From Incurvaria masculella (taxonomy: Eukaryota > Arthropoda > Insecta > Lepidoptera > Incurvariidae), in assembly GCA_946894095.1 (NCBI GenBank), contig OX335652.1:8765001-8829000 (forward strand): a stretch of DNA of 64,000 nucleotides, written 5' to 3'. Positions 23,093 through 35,721 of this stretch are shown in pieces. The notes beneath the pieces are model-generated. The model saw only the letters and a list, made by a program, of their open reading frames with translations. It was not told the DNA's origin and ran no database searches. The translations under genes were made by a program, and so were the position numbers. Position 1 is the first letter of the stretch. Each line of letters begins with the position of its first letter.

Positions 23093-24972
23093 TTTATGAC
23101 CCGACCTATTATATAAACCTATGCCGCCGTGGCCCTTTTGAAAGCTCACAAGAAAAGAGTCGTAAACTGGCTCGCTGAAATTCCTAAAATCAATTGACAA
23201 TGCCGCTTCTTTGAAATAATATATCAAACAATAGGCTGTTGGCACGCCGTCGACACTCCTCGTCTGTGTGAGATTCACCGTCGGCGCAGCGGCGGAGCGC
23301 GGCGCGCTACGAAACATCGCGAGGGTTATCACTCGACACAATGGGAATATTAAAATAAACCAGACTGTACGAAATGATCATTATTTATTGTATGTTCTTT
23401 TTTCAACACATGTTTACATCATCATTCGTTTAACTTTTAACAATAAACTTTTTATACATGGCTCACATTATAAGAACATAAACATAATTTTTAAGCTATG
23501 TTAAAGTACATTAGTCATATAAATGATAGATCAAATATTAAGAACATTCAGGGGTTTATAATTCCGCTTTTTCATCTTAAAAGCTTTATCGTTAAAGCTT
23601 ATAAGTTTCCCCCATTACTTAAAATGAAGAAAAAATACACACACACACAACCACTCCAAAAAATCACCACGTTGGTCGACTATGCACGTTGTAATAATAA
23701 ATTACTCGGAGAGTACCAAACTAACGCGAGGTTGCACAGTCAGTGACAACCTTTGAACGCAGTATTCCTGGGAAGATGCGGACTCGCCCCGCGCACTCCG
23801 CGCACCCCCGCACCACGCACACATAGCCGATAGCACACGCATAGAAATACACTCATAAGTTTCGCTTCTGTTACGTTAGTTATTTATTCGTTGCTGTTGG
23901 TCACACTACCATGTGAATTACTGCCGAAATGCAGGTGCTCATAATTAGTAGGAACACCTGCATTTAGACCATAACAATTTTTTAATGACTTAGAGCTTTT
24001 CACCAAGCAAGTTTATACGAAATAAATATAATATTTGTAAATAAAAAATATGTTGAATAAAATAATACGTAAGGTATATTATGAATTGAATTGAAAATTG
24101 TACTTATTATATTTTACGGACGGATAGGTTCGTAACTAATAACAAAAAAATACAAGTAACTTCAAGAATAAATAAATATGTAAATATTTATGGAAATATA
24201 GACTAAATATTCTTTTATGAAAACACATCTCTTAATATTAATTTAATGTGGCACTCAACTATTTAAATAGCTTGTCTCAGCGCGCTCGTCATAGTATAAC
24301 ATGTGTTAACCCTGAACAGCGGCACAATTTGGCGCTGCTAAGTGAATGTCATGTTTCGGGGCAGCGCGCTAAGCTTAATTTGGTGTAAACATTCTCGAGG
24401 TACCTGGTTTTATTGCTGCCGGCACAAACAACTGCGAAAGGCTTGCACTTCGTACGGAGATGGCCATCTATTACGAAGTAATTATTAGTATTATCTTTGC
24501 TAGTAAGCTCTGAATTCAATCAGATGCCGACCAATGTGTTACATGAGACTTCAGTTAAGGTATTTTTGATCGTCATGGAAATCGTTATGATTTTCAGATC
24601 GTTAGGATGTTTTTGTTATTGCAGCAGCATTGTACGAATTTGTGTTTATGTAAAATACATTAACAACAAGGTGGGTACACACATATTACAAAGTAGCTAC
24701 ATATTTCTTTTATATTAGTATACCTGTTGTGTGCCATAAAATATCACGAACTGAAGACGTCCGATCGAACTAACAAACAATATATTTTACTGCCGTAAAA
24801 ACGCGTATCATCGAGTCCTGCAACACATTTCCTGAAATCAACCGCTCGACTTGTATTGTTCACTGTTTACAACCTTCAGGTGCATACATTTTTACATCAA
24901 ACATTTCCTTGAGTTGTTGTTTCGTTTTCAAAAAGAATCTGTGCAATATATCTACCAGTCCGTTACGTTATT

Positions 24973-25103
24973 ATAGTCGTATTCAGAGTGAACTGTCAAA
25001 TTTTAGTACGCAGACTAGCACTGGACTAACCATACAAAATGCTATTTAGTTCGGCGATAATCGGTGTATTATAGGTAGTCCGCCAACTCTGATTACTACT
25101 GTC
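24973..25103. repeat. MITE copy of the ACAGTCGTATTCAGAGTG family
   Basis: Left end ATAGTCGTATTCAGAGTG with AACTGTCAA; diverged right end near AACTCTGATTACTACTGTCA. Confidence 0.5.
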
Positions 25104-25138
25104 AGGGCTTAGGAATGAAAATATACATACTAGTGGCG

Positions 25139-25310
25139 CGGGGACTAGACTAGAGGCCTGGGTTCAGATCCTCGCCCGTTCATGCACTACTTTCTTTCTC
25201 ATTCTGAGTTATATAAGTGCATTTTGGTTACGAATGTGAGCTGGTCCATAGTTCGGAATCCATGTGAAACTGTAGGTCCCTTTCCCCTACTAGGTGGTAG
25301 TAGGGGAAAG
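25139..25310 (+). repeat. SINE with tRNA-like head
   Basis: Reads GGGACTAGACTAGAGGCCTG, then a B-box-like GGTTCAGATCC, GTTCATGCACTACTTTC, ACGAATGTGAGCTGG and the shared body GAAACTGTAGGTCCC. Immediately after, CCTTTCCCCTAC and its inverse GTAGGGGAAAGG form a hairpin around the end of the SINE. Confidence 0.6.
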
Positions 25311-27076
25311 GCCCGGGTATCATAACGGTAGTTTTGTGGTATGGCAGGTGGCATAAAAAAACGACAGCACTTTCAGTACAATCTGTCAAATGCATACAAT
25401 ATTTCAAAATCCAGTCTAAAGTCAAAATCGTTTTCAGATGAGCAAAAGTTATGTTTTTGGTCTGTGAACCCCACTTTGTAACGTAAATTAATATATGTTT
25501 CACGCTTATTCACTAGATAAATATGTTATCTAATACTACAAAAAAGAAAAGTGAAAATATTTAAAATACATATTTATAAGTTAGCCGTTAAGAAAATTCT
25601 ATTTTATATAGATTTTTTTAAATTTTAATTATGATTATTGTATTTTGCTAACTTCATTTTGCTAAAATAAAATTTGCCAATTAATGTTTGTTTGAATATG
25701 TAGGTTGGCCCAAGCGTATAACTAAAGTTTCTTAGATCTATGTAAAATAATACAAGTTTCTTATTCTTATGCAGATCATTCTTTCGATGCACCTTCAAAT
25801 GTTTTATTTGTCTCAAATATAAAAATAACACTACCTACATATGATTTTGTCAATTAACTTTGATGAAATGTGTTTGAACTGCGTTCATTTTTATTTTAGG
25901 CAAGTTTTAAATTAAGAGGTGCTTAATATTGCCTCCAATATCACCCCTACTGTCGCGTGTGAATTTAAAAGAGCAACCCGTATAGTATACATAATATTTT
26001 ATATTAATTTTTAAAATGACCTAAGATGATATTTATTTCCATTAAGTACAGATATACATATAATATTGTTTAATATGTGTTTAATATTGTTTTATTCATC
26101 CTTACATTAAAAAAACTGATAAAACATAAAAAGCAGTATTGATAAATAAAACTCTACAATCGGTACATAATCACGAACCGACCGTGATTTGAATAAAATT
26201 CCAACCTCATTAAGTGTAATACAACATTTATCAGATCTGAATTAATTCGCCACCTCTGAAATATTTAAACCACTCTGGCGCGTCGAACGACTATAGCGCG
26301 TCGTAAATGATCTTACCGGAGCTAGCGACATCGTGAGAATGAAAGCTATTGGATGATTCCTGACTAGCCGTGGCCCGCCCTATTTTTTCAGAACACCAAT
26401 AACAGATTTTACGCTGGACTCAGTTGGAGCCTTAAAAAGCAGCATCTCGCTGTTTGTGTCCATTTTGTGTCTAATACTAATTCGTCAATATCAGTAGCCC
26501 AGCGGGCGAAGTCGCGTTCTGGCTGGGTGACCATTTCGACCGTTCAGGTTGGTAGTAGTTCTGATTATACCGTCCATTCCTCAGAAAAAAAGGAAGGATA
26601 TATGCCATCTAGCGCGCCTGCTATGAGACCCGCTGTCTTCAATTTTCCAAAGTACCATACCAATTTAAACATGCAAACATAATCGCAGACGTATTGAAGG
26701 GTGTGTGTGGTTGTAAGGTAACCATCCCTAAAATTGTCATGTGGGTGTATGGTTACCATCTCTAAAACAATTCGGACCGTTTGTGTGCGCGCTCACGGAA
26801 ACAAAACAACAAACATGGGACAAAAAACTTTAGTTGTAGTAGTTCACCTCAAATTTTTATCTAATAAATTTATCTTAGTTTACCTTGAATTTTCACCAGA
26901 GAGACATTCAACGGTTTGTAAAAAACACGGTCGAAAGACGAGATATAACGCTATATATGAACGTTAAATTTGACACCGACAGTTGCACACAGTGCCCTAC
27001 CTCAAAGCGAGAGCACTGTGTGCGGCGTTGAGTGACGTAACGATGACGTCATCCTGTTAAACCCTGTTACACCCTG

Positions 27077-27633
27077 TTAAGGTGGCCCAACCCGGCGGGA
27101 CGAACTCATTCGCGGGCACGGTACAAAACCGTGCTGTTGCGCTCTGGGACCTTCTCTGTTTAAAAAAAAGACAAGCTCCGTGGTGAGCAAGATGCAGCAA
27201 CATGCCCATAAAAAAGACAATGTGCATAGTGTATGATTTGAAAAGATTTACGAAAATTTTAATTACAAAACGACTTATAGCTAAAAGTAAACCACGACCG
27301 CTGTAGTCAAAATTCAAACAAAAACCAAATAGATTATAAATCTTGTTAAAATAAGCCAATATAATGTCTGATGACTAATCTTTTTAAGATGTTCTTACTC
27401 TATCTTTGCGTAATCCACCTCCAAAGTTATTGTATAAAACGCGCGAAAAATTCGAACTTTCGGACCTTATAACTTAGAAACCAAACACAATTTTACAATG
27501 CCAACGGTCATCAGACATCTAGTTTGATCAAATAAAGCTATTTTGAGCAAAACTTGGGATCTCTGACGAGAAATGTGGGCGTGATCTTCTTTCCCCGTTT
27601 GTATGGGGAGATGAGCGGGATGGGCCACCTTAA
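27077..27633 (+). mobile_element. TTAA-flanked MITE family, copy C (complete)
   Basis: 557 bp from TTAAGGTGGCCCAACCCGG to CGGGATGGGCCACCTTAA. Both ends carry TTAA, as duplicated by piggyBac transposases, and share the inverted GGTGGCCCA. The interior has no intact ORF and matches copies B, D, E and F closely. Confidence 0.85.
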
Positions 27634-27861
27634 AGTACAATAAATAATAATCCGAGGGGTCAGTTAATCAACCAAAAGTGCACAATAAGATTACCTTGTG
27701 ATTTCCAGATTTCCATATTCTTAAAGAGTTTTCAACTATTCCTAAGGGATTACCAAATATTCCTAGGATTACCAAAGATTCTAGGATTTCGTAACATTAC
27801 TAAGGATTACCATATTTCCAGTATATCCAAAGATTTTACCAATTCGTTTCGTTTGAGCGGA

Positions 27862-28095
27862 CATTTCGAATGAGAAAAAAAAGAGGTCATGCAGAGGATG
27901 GTCTTCCAAAATCAATCTTGAGCTGCTGCAAACATTTTCGAATGAGCAAAAAATAAAGATCATCGAAGGATCATTGCCTTCCAAAATAAGACTTAAAATT
28001 ATACTGCAAACATTTTTGGAAGGAACAATAAAAAATCTCATGCAAAGGATTGCCTTCCAAAATCAGTCTTATGTTCCCAATTCGATTAAAATACT
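27862..28095. repeat. degenerate ~73-bp tandem repeat, three units
   Basis: ACATTTCGAATGAG, ACATTTTCGAATGAGC and ACATTTTTGGAAGGA begin units at about 27860, 27933 and 28009, each followed by AAAAAA, a GATCATCGAAGGAT-like block and CCTTCCAAAATMAG. Confidence 0.55.
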
Positions 28096-28167
28096 GCAAA
28101 TATGTTTCCGTCGATTTCCCTGATAACGTTCCCATCGTTCACCCTTCGCGTAATATAAACTATAATG

Positions 28168-28938
28168 TTAGGTCCTAAAATATGGAATTGGCGTTTCATA
28201 TGGAAAAATAAAACTAAATATATTTACTCAATCAAACCATTGTTATCTATGCACTTACGCCATTTTATAGGAGTTCATTGATTCATTCGCTGAAAAAATT
28301 GTGGGAGCGAGGGTCAATAAAATCTTTGAAGGCGGTGTGATACATCGGAATGGATTATTTTCTTGGAAGAAGTTTTCCAAACTACTGAAAAAGTGATAAA
28401 TAATCTGTTGGAACGCACACACCGAAACCAGCCGCTAACTCTGACTTGTTTGGCAATAGTTAGTTAATAGTTAGTTAGATTGCCACGATCACTTTTAATT
28501 CTTCATTGTCGACAGACAACTCTTGCCATCCACGGGGTTTGTCTTCTAGGTAAAAATTTCCAGAGCGAAAACGATGAAACCAAAAACGTAACGTTTTATA
28601 GTAGATTCCCCGTACACATCATTAATCCTTCGAGCTGTTTCTGCAGCACCAGTGCCGTGCAATTCGTAAGTATCGCAATATGTCCATGGAGGTGAAGAAG
28701 TTCTTCTTCACCTTGATAAATATTTCAAGTTTTCCATATTGTGAACAGAACAATTTTAAAAGAAAAACAAATGACTCTAAAACAAATGAATTACTAAATT
28801 CTAAACCCACATACACAATCCTAAATTTGTAATATAATTAAATTTGGAATTCGTAACCAAACTATTTGTGATCTTATAACGAATTGAGATCAAAGTGGCC
28901 AGTTCGATAAAACGCCAATGTCTTATGTAAGGACCTAA
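28168..28938. mobile_element. 771-bp element with TTAGGTCC / GGACCTAA ends
   Basis: Left TTAGGTCCTAAAATATG then GAATTGGCGTTTCAT; right, inverted, TTAGGTCCTTACATAAG then ACATTGGCGTTTTAT. The matching ends span about 33 bp. No transposase frame is visible. Confidence 0.6.
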
Positions 28939-30522
28939 TATATGAGTAGATAGTCTTAGCTAGTCTAAGATAGTCTAAGCCGCATCTAAATCGGGTGTGT
29001 TATTCGTAAGTTATAAGTCTCTTTTAATTTACAGTGATGTATTCTGCCAATCTCCATGTAGGTTAACCTAGAAGAAATTTATTCATCGTTTTGTTATAAA
29101 AGGATTAACCGCATTGCTCTCCGGTAAGTTTGCTATGTAACCAATAGGCTTTGGGAAGAATTACACTATACGTAAATGCTAACCTCAAAGGAACCGGTAG
29201 CATAGGTAAGTGGTAGCAATAATAGAAGGTACCTATCCGGCTATAACACTCCGACCATATAGCCAGACAGAACGTTTTGTCCCTGGCCGTGCCGCTTGAT
29301 TAGTACATACACATTAACCATAACCATCAATAACAATACTGTCGAGTGGGTGCCCCGGTAGACACCCTAGTCATAGAATCAAACCTAACCTAACCTAATC
29401 GCTGCCCCATCATTCCAACTCGCGCCTCTCGGCGCACAGTAGTTGCATGAATCCGCATTGTATCTCAAAATACTTATTTGACAATGATATGACATTGCGC
29501 AGTGCTCCTCGTGTGCTGCTTCCAAGTTCCAAGGGTTCTCTCTTCAAGTTAGAGGACACTGTGGGTCGGCCCGAGTATCTATTTTCTCCTGCACCTAGGT
29601 TATCTTATATTAGTTACCATTTCCTTCTTTATTAAGTACTATTATCTGTTAGCCTTACCTATATTCGTAGATGCCAGCCTATTATTATTTCTTCTTTTCG
29701 ATGACAAAAGTTCACCAGTTGGTAAAATTCGTATTAAAATTTGTGATCATCAGGAGTCAAGTCTCTACATAAATCCCTCCGAAGGAGGTCTAGGTTATTT
29801 TTCCATCAAAATTGAAAAACATTTCAAATCCCTGCTCCTCATTACTGGATATTTTTTTTAGGACTTGGGCTGGATTCCATGCGGTCGACCATCCGATCAG
29901 TGTTTCCTGCTAATTTAAAGACTCGACTGACTCACAGATAATACAAGGAAACAAATTTCACGTCATTGAATTTCATATGCATTGAATCAGATATTTAAAT
30001 AACTAAATTGGATCCATTACGGAACCTGCCTGCTCTCTGAGAAATTTGTTATCTTATTTCGATGGAATCCAATCCAAGGAAGTATTTGGTCACTGGTCTT
30101 TCTCTCCACGATATCAATCTTGGAGAGAAAGTTGACGTGCTCTAAAATTATAAAACTATGTTTATCAAGGTTTAGGCCAAGACATCGGTATTGAGAGTTA
30201 TTTATTATGTTTTCATTTATATATACGGAAGGAAAGTCTTCCGTATCTGGGAAAATGTATAGTATCCAAAATGGTTCTACTTATAAATTGTGTAACCGCA
30301 GTGATAACTTGTGAATTTCAACTCTTTGTGTACCTAAACAATTTACGTCAGTTCAAGTCGTCAAGTCAGTTTGGTCGGACGCATTCCAGGACGCCGAACC
30401 TAAAATCCGTATTTTCCGCTAGGTAGGTATAAGAGCGTCAGTGTAGAATCACTCAAGTCAGCCTGTGTTCCTTTTTAACCGACTTCAAAAAAGGAGTAGG
30501 TTCTCAATTCGTCTGCATGTTT

Positions 30523-30825
30523 TTAGGGTTCCGTACTCAAAGGGTGCCAACGGAACCCTATTACTAAGCCTCCGCTGTCCGTCCGTCCGTCCGTCCGTCC
30601 GTCTGTCACAGGGCTGTATCTCAGTAACCGTAACAGATAGGCAGCTGAAATTTTCACAGAGTGTGTATTTATTTTGCCGCTATAACAACAAATAGGTAAC
30701 TTTAAAACATAATTAAAATTAAAGGGGAGCCCCATACAAAAAACGTGATTTTTTTGCATTAAATATTTTACGATGTTACGGAACCCTTCGTGTGCGAGTC
30801 CGACTCGCACTTGGCCGGTTTTTTT
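30523..30825 (-). repeat. dispersed repeat R1, copy d
   Basis: Contains GGGTTCCGTACTCAAAGGGT, a clean (CCGT)n run at about 30580-30605, ACGGAACCCTTCGTGTGCGA and the hairpin GCGAGTCCGACTCGC. It is preceded at 30478-30520 by ACCGACTTCAAAAAAGGAGT, the head of another dispersed repeat also seen at 52729. Confidence 0.75.
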
Positions 30826-30872
30826 GTACGTATGTTACTAATAGAGTCATTCTTTATCTGATCAGTAGTATA

Positions 30873-33309
30873 CAGGGTGTCCCAAAAGTCATGGTCCAAA
30901 CGAACTGGGGTGATAGAGGAGCTTATTTGCTATCATAATCACCAGGGATGTAGTTACCGCATTCTTAGTAGTTTAGAAGTTAGAGCACTTTTTACTGATT
31001 TATTAATATAAGCTCCAATTCAAAGAAAAAAAATATTTAAAAAATACAACATTGTGTTTATGTATTATTTTATTTCTGTGATGTGTTAAGTAGTGATGTG
31101 TCTTTTTATTAAAAATGTTTCCACTAAGTTAGCTTTCATAATGTTCTTGTAGCAAATACATGTTAGAAAACCAATATTAAATCCATATAAAATATCTGAA
31201 CTTCGAATGAAGATTATCAAAAAAAAATGTTCTACCGAAAAGTGAACCGATGTTGAAAAAACTTCTGCCATTCATGCCCATTCTAACAAGGTATAAATCA
31301 TCAGTCAACCTTTAATGCGATTGGATTTTTAATGGTAATTACTGGAACACTAGCTATTGACGTGACCGCGCTGTTTTGAGAACAGGATAATCTGCATGTG
31401 ATGCGGCCGGTAGAAATAACTTAAAACAATAGAAATAACTGGAAATCTCGTCTGGTTCCGTTTCCCACTAATCCTCCCCCCTTCCCCTTACCTTACCTCC
31501 CTTATCTCTTTGAGCTGCTCCTACCTAGCGCCCAGCTCAGTGACTCGCTAACTGCTTGTAACTACGCACACATATTCTCGTTCTCGTTTAAATATCCCAC
31601 GACTTGCCTTGTGTTTATTGACTTCATCAGTGACCAGTGTTAAGACCTGTGTTTATTATTTGGACTCCGTTTTTGCTCGTGGTTTGGAGACTTTAGTTGC
31701 TGCTCTGAAGATGCCACATCAGTATACGCCGCGTGAATATGCAGAAATGCATTTCATTTATGGGTTCTGTGATGGCAACGCTCGACGTGCTGCAAGAGAA
31801 TACCAAAATCGATTTCCGAATCGCCAACGTTACCCCGATCACCGAGTGTTCATACGTGTGCATAACGCTTACATGCAAGGCGAAATACCTGGTGCTCCAC
31901 GCCGAGAAGGACGACCTGTGGTCGACGGGGAAGAAGCAGTGCTTGCCATGGTTCGGGAGGACCCGACTATAACCATACGAACCATCTCACGACGTAGTGG
32001 CGTTCCAAAGTCTACAGTACAACGGATGTTGAGAAGGAACCGTCTACATCCCTACCACGTGCAACGTGTGCAAGCCCTCCTGCCCGCTGACTACGCTCAT
32101 AGGGTGGCGTTTTGCAGAGAAATGCTTCGGAAGTCGCGAGAGGATGCACAGTTCTTCGACAACGTTTTGTGGAGCGATGAATCAACATTTAAACGGCTTG
32201 GGATCTTCAATATTCACAATCTTCACTCTTGGGCAGTAGTAAATCCAAGAATAATAAGAAACGACCGCTTCCAACACCACTTCGGAGTAAACCTCTGGGC
32301 AGGCATACTAGGTGGAAGGCTCATTGGGCCGTTTGAGCTACCGCCGAGGCTCAATGGTCGACGGTACCTGCAGTTCCTCCAGCGAGACCTGGGTGAACTT
32401 CTGCAAGATATCCTGCCTGAGCAACAGGAGAGAATGTGGTTGCAGCACGACGGGGCACCAGCGCATTACACACGCATCGTTCAAGACCACCTTAACAATG
32501 CATACCCAAATCGGTGGATAGGGAGAGGGGGGACAATCCACTGGCCAGCGCGCTCACCAGACCTTAACCCACTCGACTTCTATGTTTGGGGATACTACAA
32601 AGAAATTGCCTACAGTAAGGAAAACGCAAACATACATCAGCTTCGGGACAAGCTACAAGCTGCCGCAGAGATAGTTCGGAACAATCATCGAGGCATGAGA
32701 CTATTAAAAAGAAACTTTTTAAGGCGATGCCGTTTGTGTATCAGGGCTGGTGGCCGGCATTTTGAGCATTTACTGTAAAAAATAATGAAATAAACTGATC
32801 ACACTGAACCCGCATTTTTTTATTTTTTTTCTTTTGAAGGTAATTTACTTCAATTACTGTCCATGTGTCAGAGAATTATTAACAAATTATACCTTGTTAG
32901 AATCGGCATAAATAGCAGAAGTTTTTTCAGCATCGGTTCACTTTTTGGTAGAACATTTTTTTTTATAATCTTCATTCGAAATTCAGATATTTTTTATGGA
33001 TATAATATTGGTTGTTTAAAATGTATTTGCTACAAGAACAATATGAAAGCTATCTTAGTGGAATTTTTTTTAATAAAAAGACACATCACTATTTAGGACA
33101 GCACAGAAAACAAAAAATAGATATACACAATGTTGTATTTTTGAAATATTTTTTTTCTTTGAATTGGAGCTTATATTAATAAATCAGTAAAAAGTGCTCT
33201 AACTTCTAAACTACTAAGAATGCGGTAACTACATCCCTGGTGATTATGATAGCAAATAAGCTCCTCTATCACCCCAGTTCGTTTGGACCATGACTTTTGG
33301 GACAGCCTG
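30873..33309 (+). mobile_element. DD41D Tc1/mariner-superfamily element with long inverted repeats
   Basis: 2437 bp from CAGGGTGTCCCAAAAGTC to GACTTTTGGGACAGCCTG, with TA on both sides. The inverted repeats are unusually long: left 30873-31293 and right 32886-33309, matching through GAACTGGGGTGATAGAGGAG, AACTACATCCCTGGTGATTA and ATCTTCATTCGAA. Some differences exist between arms. One intact transposase gene sits between them. The element is in MFSD8 intron 1, antisense to the host gene. Confidence 0.9.
31711..32778 (+). CDS. DD41D transposase (DUF4817-type N-terminus), intact
   Basis: 355 aa from the first ATG in frame (31711); open sequence continues upstream to about 31609 without an ATG, so the start is set here. 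The N-terminus (YTPREYAEMHFIYGFCDGNA, then RRAAREYQNRFPNR) is the insect DUF4817-type DNA-binding region, followed by a second helix-turn-helix (TISRRSGVPKSTVQRMLRRN). The catalytic residues are D156 in LWSDES, D247 in LQHDGAPAHY and D289 in ARSPDLNPLDFYVWG. The 41 residues between the last two give a DD41D signature, as in rosa/VISITOR-like elements of the IS630-Tc1-mariner superfamily. The C-terminus ends in FEHLL just before AATGAAATAAA. No break is visible, so it could be functional. Confidence 0.88.
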   Translation: MPHQYTPREYAEMHFIYGFCDGNARRAAREYQNRFPNRQRYPDHRVFIRVHNAYMQGEIPGAPRREGRPVVDGEEAVLAMVREDPTITIRTISRRSGVPKSTVQRMLRRNRLHPYHVQRVQALLPADYAHRVAFCREMLRKSREDAQFFDNVLWSDESTFKRLGIFNIHNLHSWAVVNPRIIRNDRFQHHFGVNLWAGILGGRLIGPFELPPRLNGRRYLQFLQRDLGELLQDILPEQQERMWLQHDGAPAHYTRIVQDHLNNAYPNRWIGRGGTIHWPARSPDLNPLDFYVWGYYKEIAYSKENANIHQLRDKLQAAAEIVRNNHRGMRLLKRNFLRRCRLCIRAGGRHFEHLL

Positions 33310-33563
33310 TATAACTCAGGGGTGGCCCTTCCATAAATTTTATAAAAGAATATTACGCCTCTTAGGGTCTCTTCCGATATAAGGAATGTAATGAAACCTA
33401 GTTCCCATGTGGTGTGTTGGGCTTATACCATGATAGAAGGTATGGTATTAGCCATGCATGTCCAGTCACATAAAAAAAAACCAAGTACTGATTTGCGGGC
33501 ATTTCTTACCATCTCGCAATCGATACCAGTACAAGATAGTCAGCACTTTAGTAATAAAGGACT

Positions 33564-34112
33564 TTAAGGTGGCCCAACCCGCTCATCTCCCCATACAAAA
33601 GGGGAAAGAAGATCACGCCTATATTTCTGTCAGAGATCCAAAGTTTTGCTCAAAATAGCTTTATTTGATTGAACTAGATGTCTGATGACCATTGGCATTG
33701 TAAAATTGTGTTTGGTTTCCAAGTTATAACGTCCGAAAGTTCGGATTTTTCGCGCGTTTTATACAATAACTTTGGAGGTGGATTACGCAATGATAAAGTA
33801 AGAATATCTTAAAAAGATTAGTCATCAGAAATAGCTTATTTAATCAAGATTTAGAATCTATTTGGTTTTTGTTAGATTTTTGACTACAGCGGTCGTGGTT
33901 TACTTTTAGCTATAAGTCGTTTTGAAATTAAAATTTTCGTAAATCTTACCAAATCATACACTATGCACATTATCTTTTTTGTGGACAGGTTGCATCTTCC
34001 TCATCACGGAGCCTGTCTTATTCTTAGAAACAGAGAAGGTCCCAGAGCGCAACAGCACAGTTTTGTACCGTGCCCGCAAATGAGTTGAGGCCGCCGGGTT
34101 GGGCCACCTTAA
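33564..34112 (-). mobile_element. TTAA-flanked MITE family, copy D
   Basis: TTAAGGTGGCCCAACCCGC to GGTTGGGCCACCTTAA in the orientation opposite to copy C. Its right TTAA (34109-34112) is also the left TTAA of the next element. Confidence 0.85.
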
Positions 34113-34484
34113 GAACGGCCCGTAAGCTATGCTCGTCATACAAACGTAGTTTACTAATCATTTGGAAACCGCTATTCCAATTAAATTGATATTTAATATC
34201 TAATATCAGGTAACAAATATCTGTGTCTGCATGCTTTTGTTTTTTTGAAAAATCCAAACCGAATGAAATAAATGCAAAAAGAAAATCTTCATATGAATTT
34301 TGTTTTCTCTGTGGTTTGACCCAGAATACATTTACCGAAAAAACAAAGGCACGCAGACACAGATATTTGTAGCCTAATATTAGATACAAAATAGCAAGTA
34401 AGTTGGAACAGTGGTTTTCAAATCATTAGTAAACTACGTTTGTATGGGAGGCGAAATTTTCAGGTGCTTACGGGCCGACCTTAA
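34109..34484. mobile_element. second TTAA MITE, abutting copy D
   Basis: TTAAGAACGGCCCGTAAGC at the left and GCTTACGGGCCGACCTTAA at the right, with inner mirrored blocks ACAAACGTAGTTTACTAATC and CAAATATCTGTGTCTG. It has different ends from copy D but the same TTAA target. A degenerate relative is visible near 54300-54550 (CAGTGGTTTTCAAATGCTTA). Confidence 0.7.
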
Positions 34485-34789
34485 GTCCTTTAAAGTTACT
34501 TTTCATTCTGAACATTTTGATATATCTTGATGGTACTTAACCGTGTTCTCATAGTTTGAGATTAGTCAAAAATTGTACCCAATCAGATTTTGAAAACAAT
34601 ACAATATTTTGGTCTGCACATTCATGCGCAGGTTCGAACCGCTTCGGAGGAATGTGCAAATCAATTTTAATCTGAATACAAAACTTCAATACAGATGTCA
34701 CTGTTTAGCCAATTAAATAATAAGTTTCTTTCACACAAACGTGATCTCGACGTGTCTTTATTACTAGTGTAATGATATAAAGAGTCGTA

Positions 34790-35413
34790 TTCACTACGTA
34801 TAATATTCACAACGTATAATAGTATTTTTTTCCAAAAAATTAAAACCATGCATATCGTATAATATTCACAACGTATAATGTTATACGTTGTGCATGAGTT
34901 TAAAAATAAAATAAACTCTTTGCATCATGCAGAACGTATAATAGTCATAACGTATAATATTCCTAACATGAATTCACAAAAAAAGAAAACCATGCAGAAC
35001 GTATAATATGCCAAGAAGCACTGCATAAAGCGCCCTAACAACGATACATTTAAGGCTGAAATTGCTACGAATCGATATCTGTTGAAGAGTAACAATTTGC
35101 TACAACGCTAATTGAGACGGTCGAAAAGTCGCGTGCGAGTATAATCTTTAATCTTATACCGATAAGGGCGCTTATCGTATGAAATATTTTAGGATTATAT
35201 GATATGCATGGTTTTCTTTTTTTGTTAAATAAAGATCATAACATTATACGTTGTGACTATTATACGTTATGCATGGAGAAATAAGTAATTTAATTTTTTG
35301 GACTTCATGCACTACGTATAAGATTATACGATCTGCCGATTATACGTTGTGCATGGTTTTAAAATTTTGTTAAAATATGACATTATACGATCTGCATATT
35401 ATACGTTATGCCG
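34790..35413. mobile_element. foldback-like element made of ATTATACGTT modules
   Basis: The motif AACGTATAAT or a one-base variant occurs about fifteen times. It is mainly in the AACGTATAAT orientation from 34790 to 35010 and mainly as ATTATACGTT from 35240 to 35413. Units are often joined to CATGCA or TGCATGG. The outer ends align in inverted orientation, including AAATTAAAACCATGCA on the left and TGCATGGTTTTAAAATTTTG on the right. The 200-bp core shows no gene. Confidence 0.65.
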
Positions 35414-35721
35414 TTCCCCCGATATAAATATACTTACCTCGTTATCTGAGATGCCTGTATATCAGATTACCTATCTCGAATGAATGTATGGATATGGATA
35501 TATATAGGTCGATGACACTTATCTCCTTTATACTTAGCAATTTAGTTTTCATATATGTATTCACAGGTCGAGGTCACTAAATTATTTAAGTACTTCTAGA
35601 TGCTTCTAGCTTCTCAGGTGTTTCAAATATCAGGCAACTCGTATGTTGCATAAGCCCTGATAATTTCAGACGTCGGAGCAAATCAGCGGAGATATGGTCC
35701 AATGCATCGGATAGTTACTTA

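Noticed and set aside
22994..23341. 115-codon minus-strand ORF with a GC-rich start
   Set aside because: No family recognised and it runs into the inverted end of a degenerate element; probably non-coding.
29385..29400. Three CCTAA units, the insect telomere motif
   Set aside because: Only three units, internal, and not followed by telomeric elements; likely chance.
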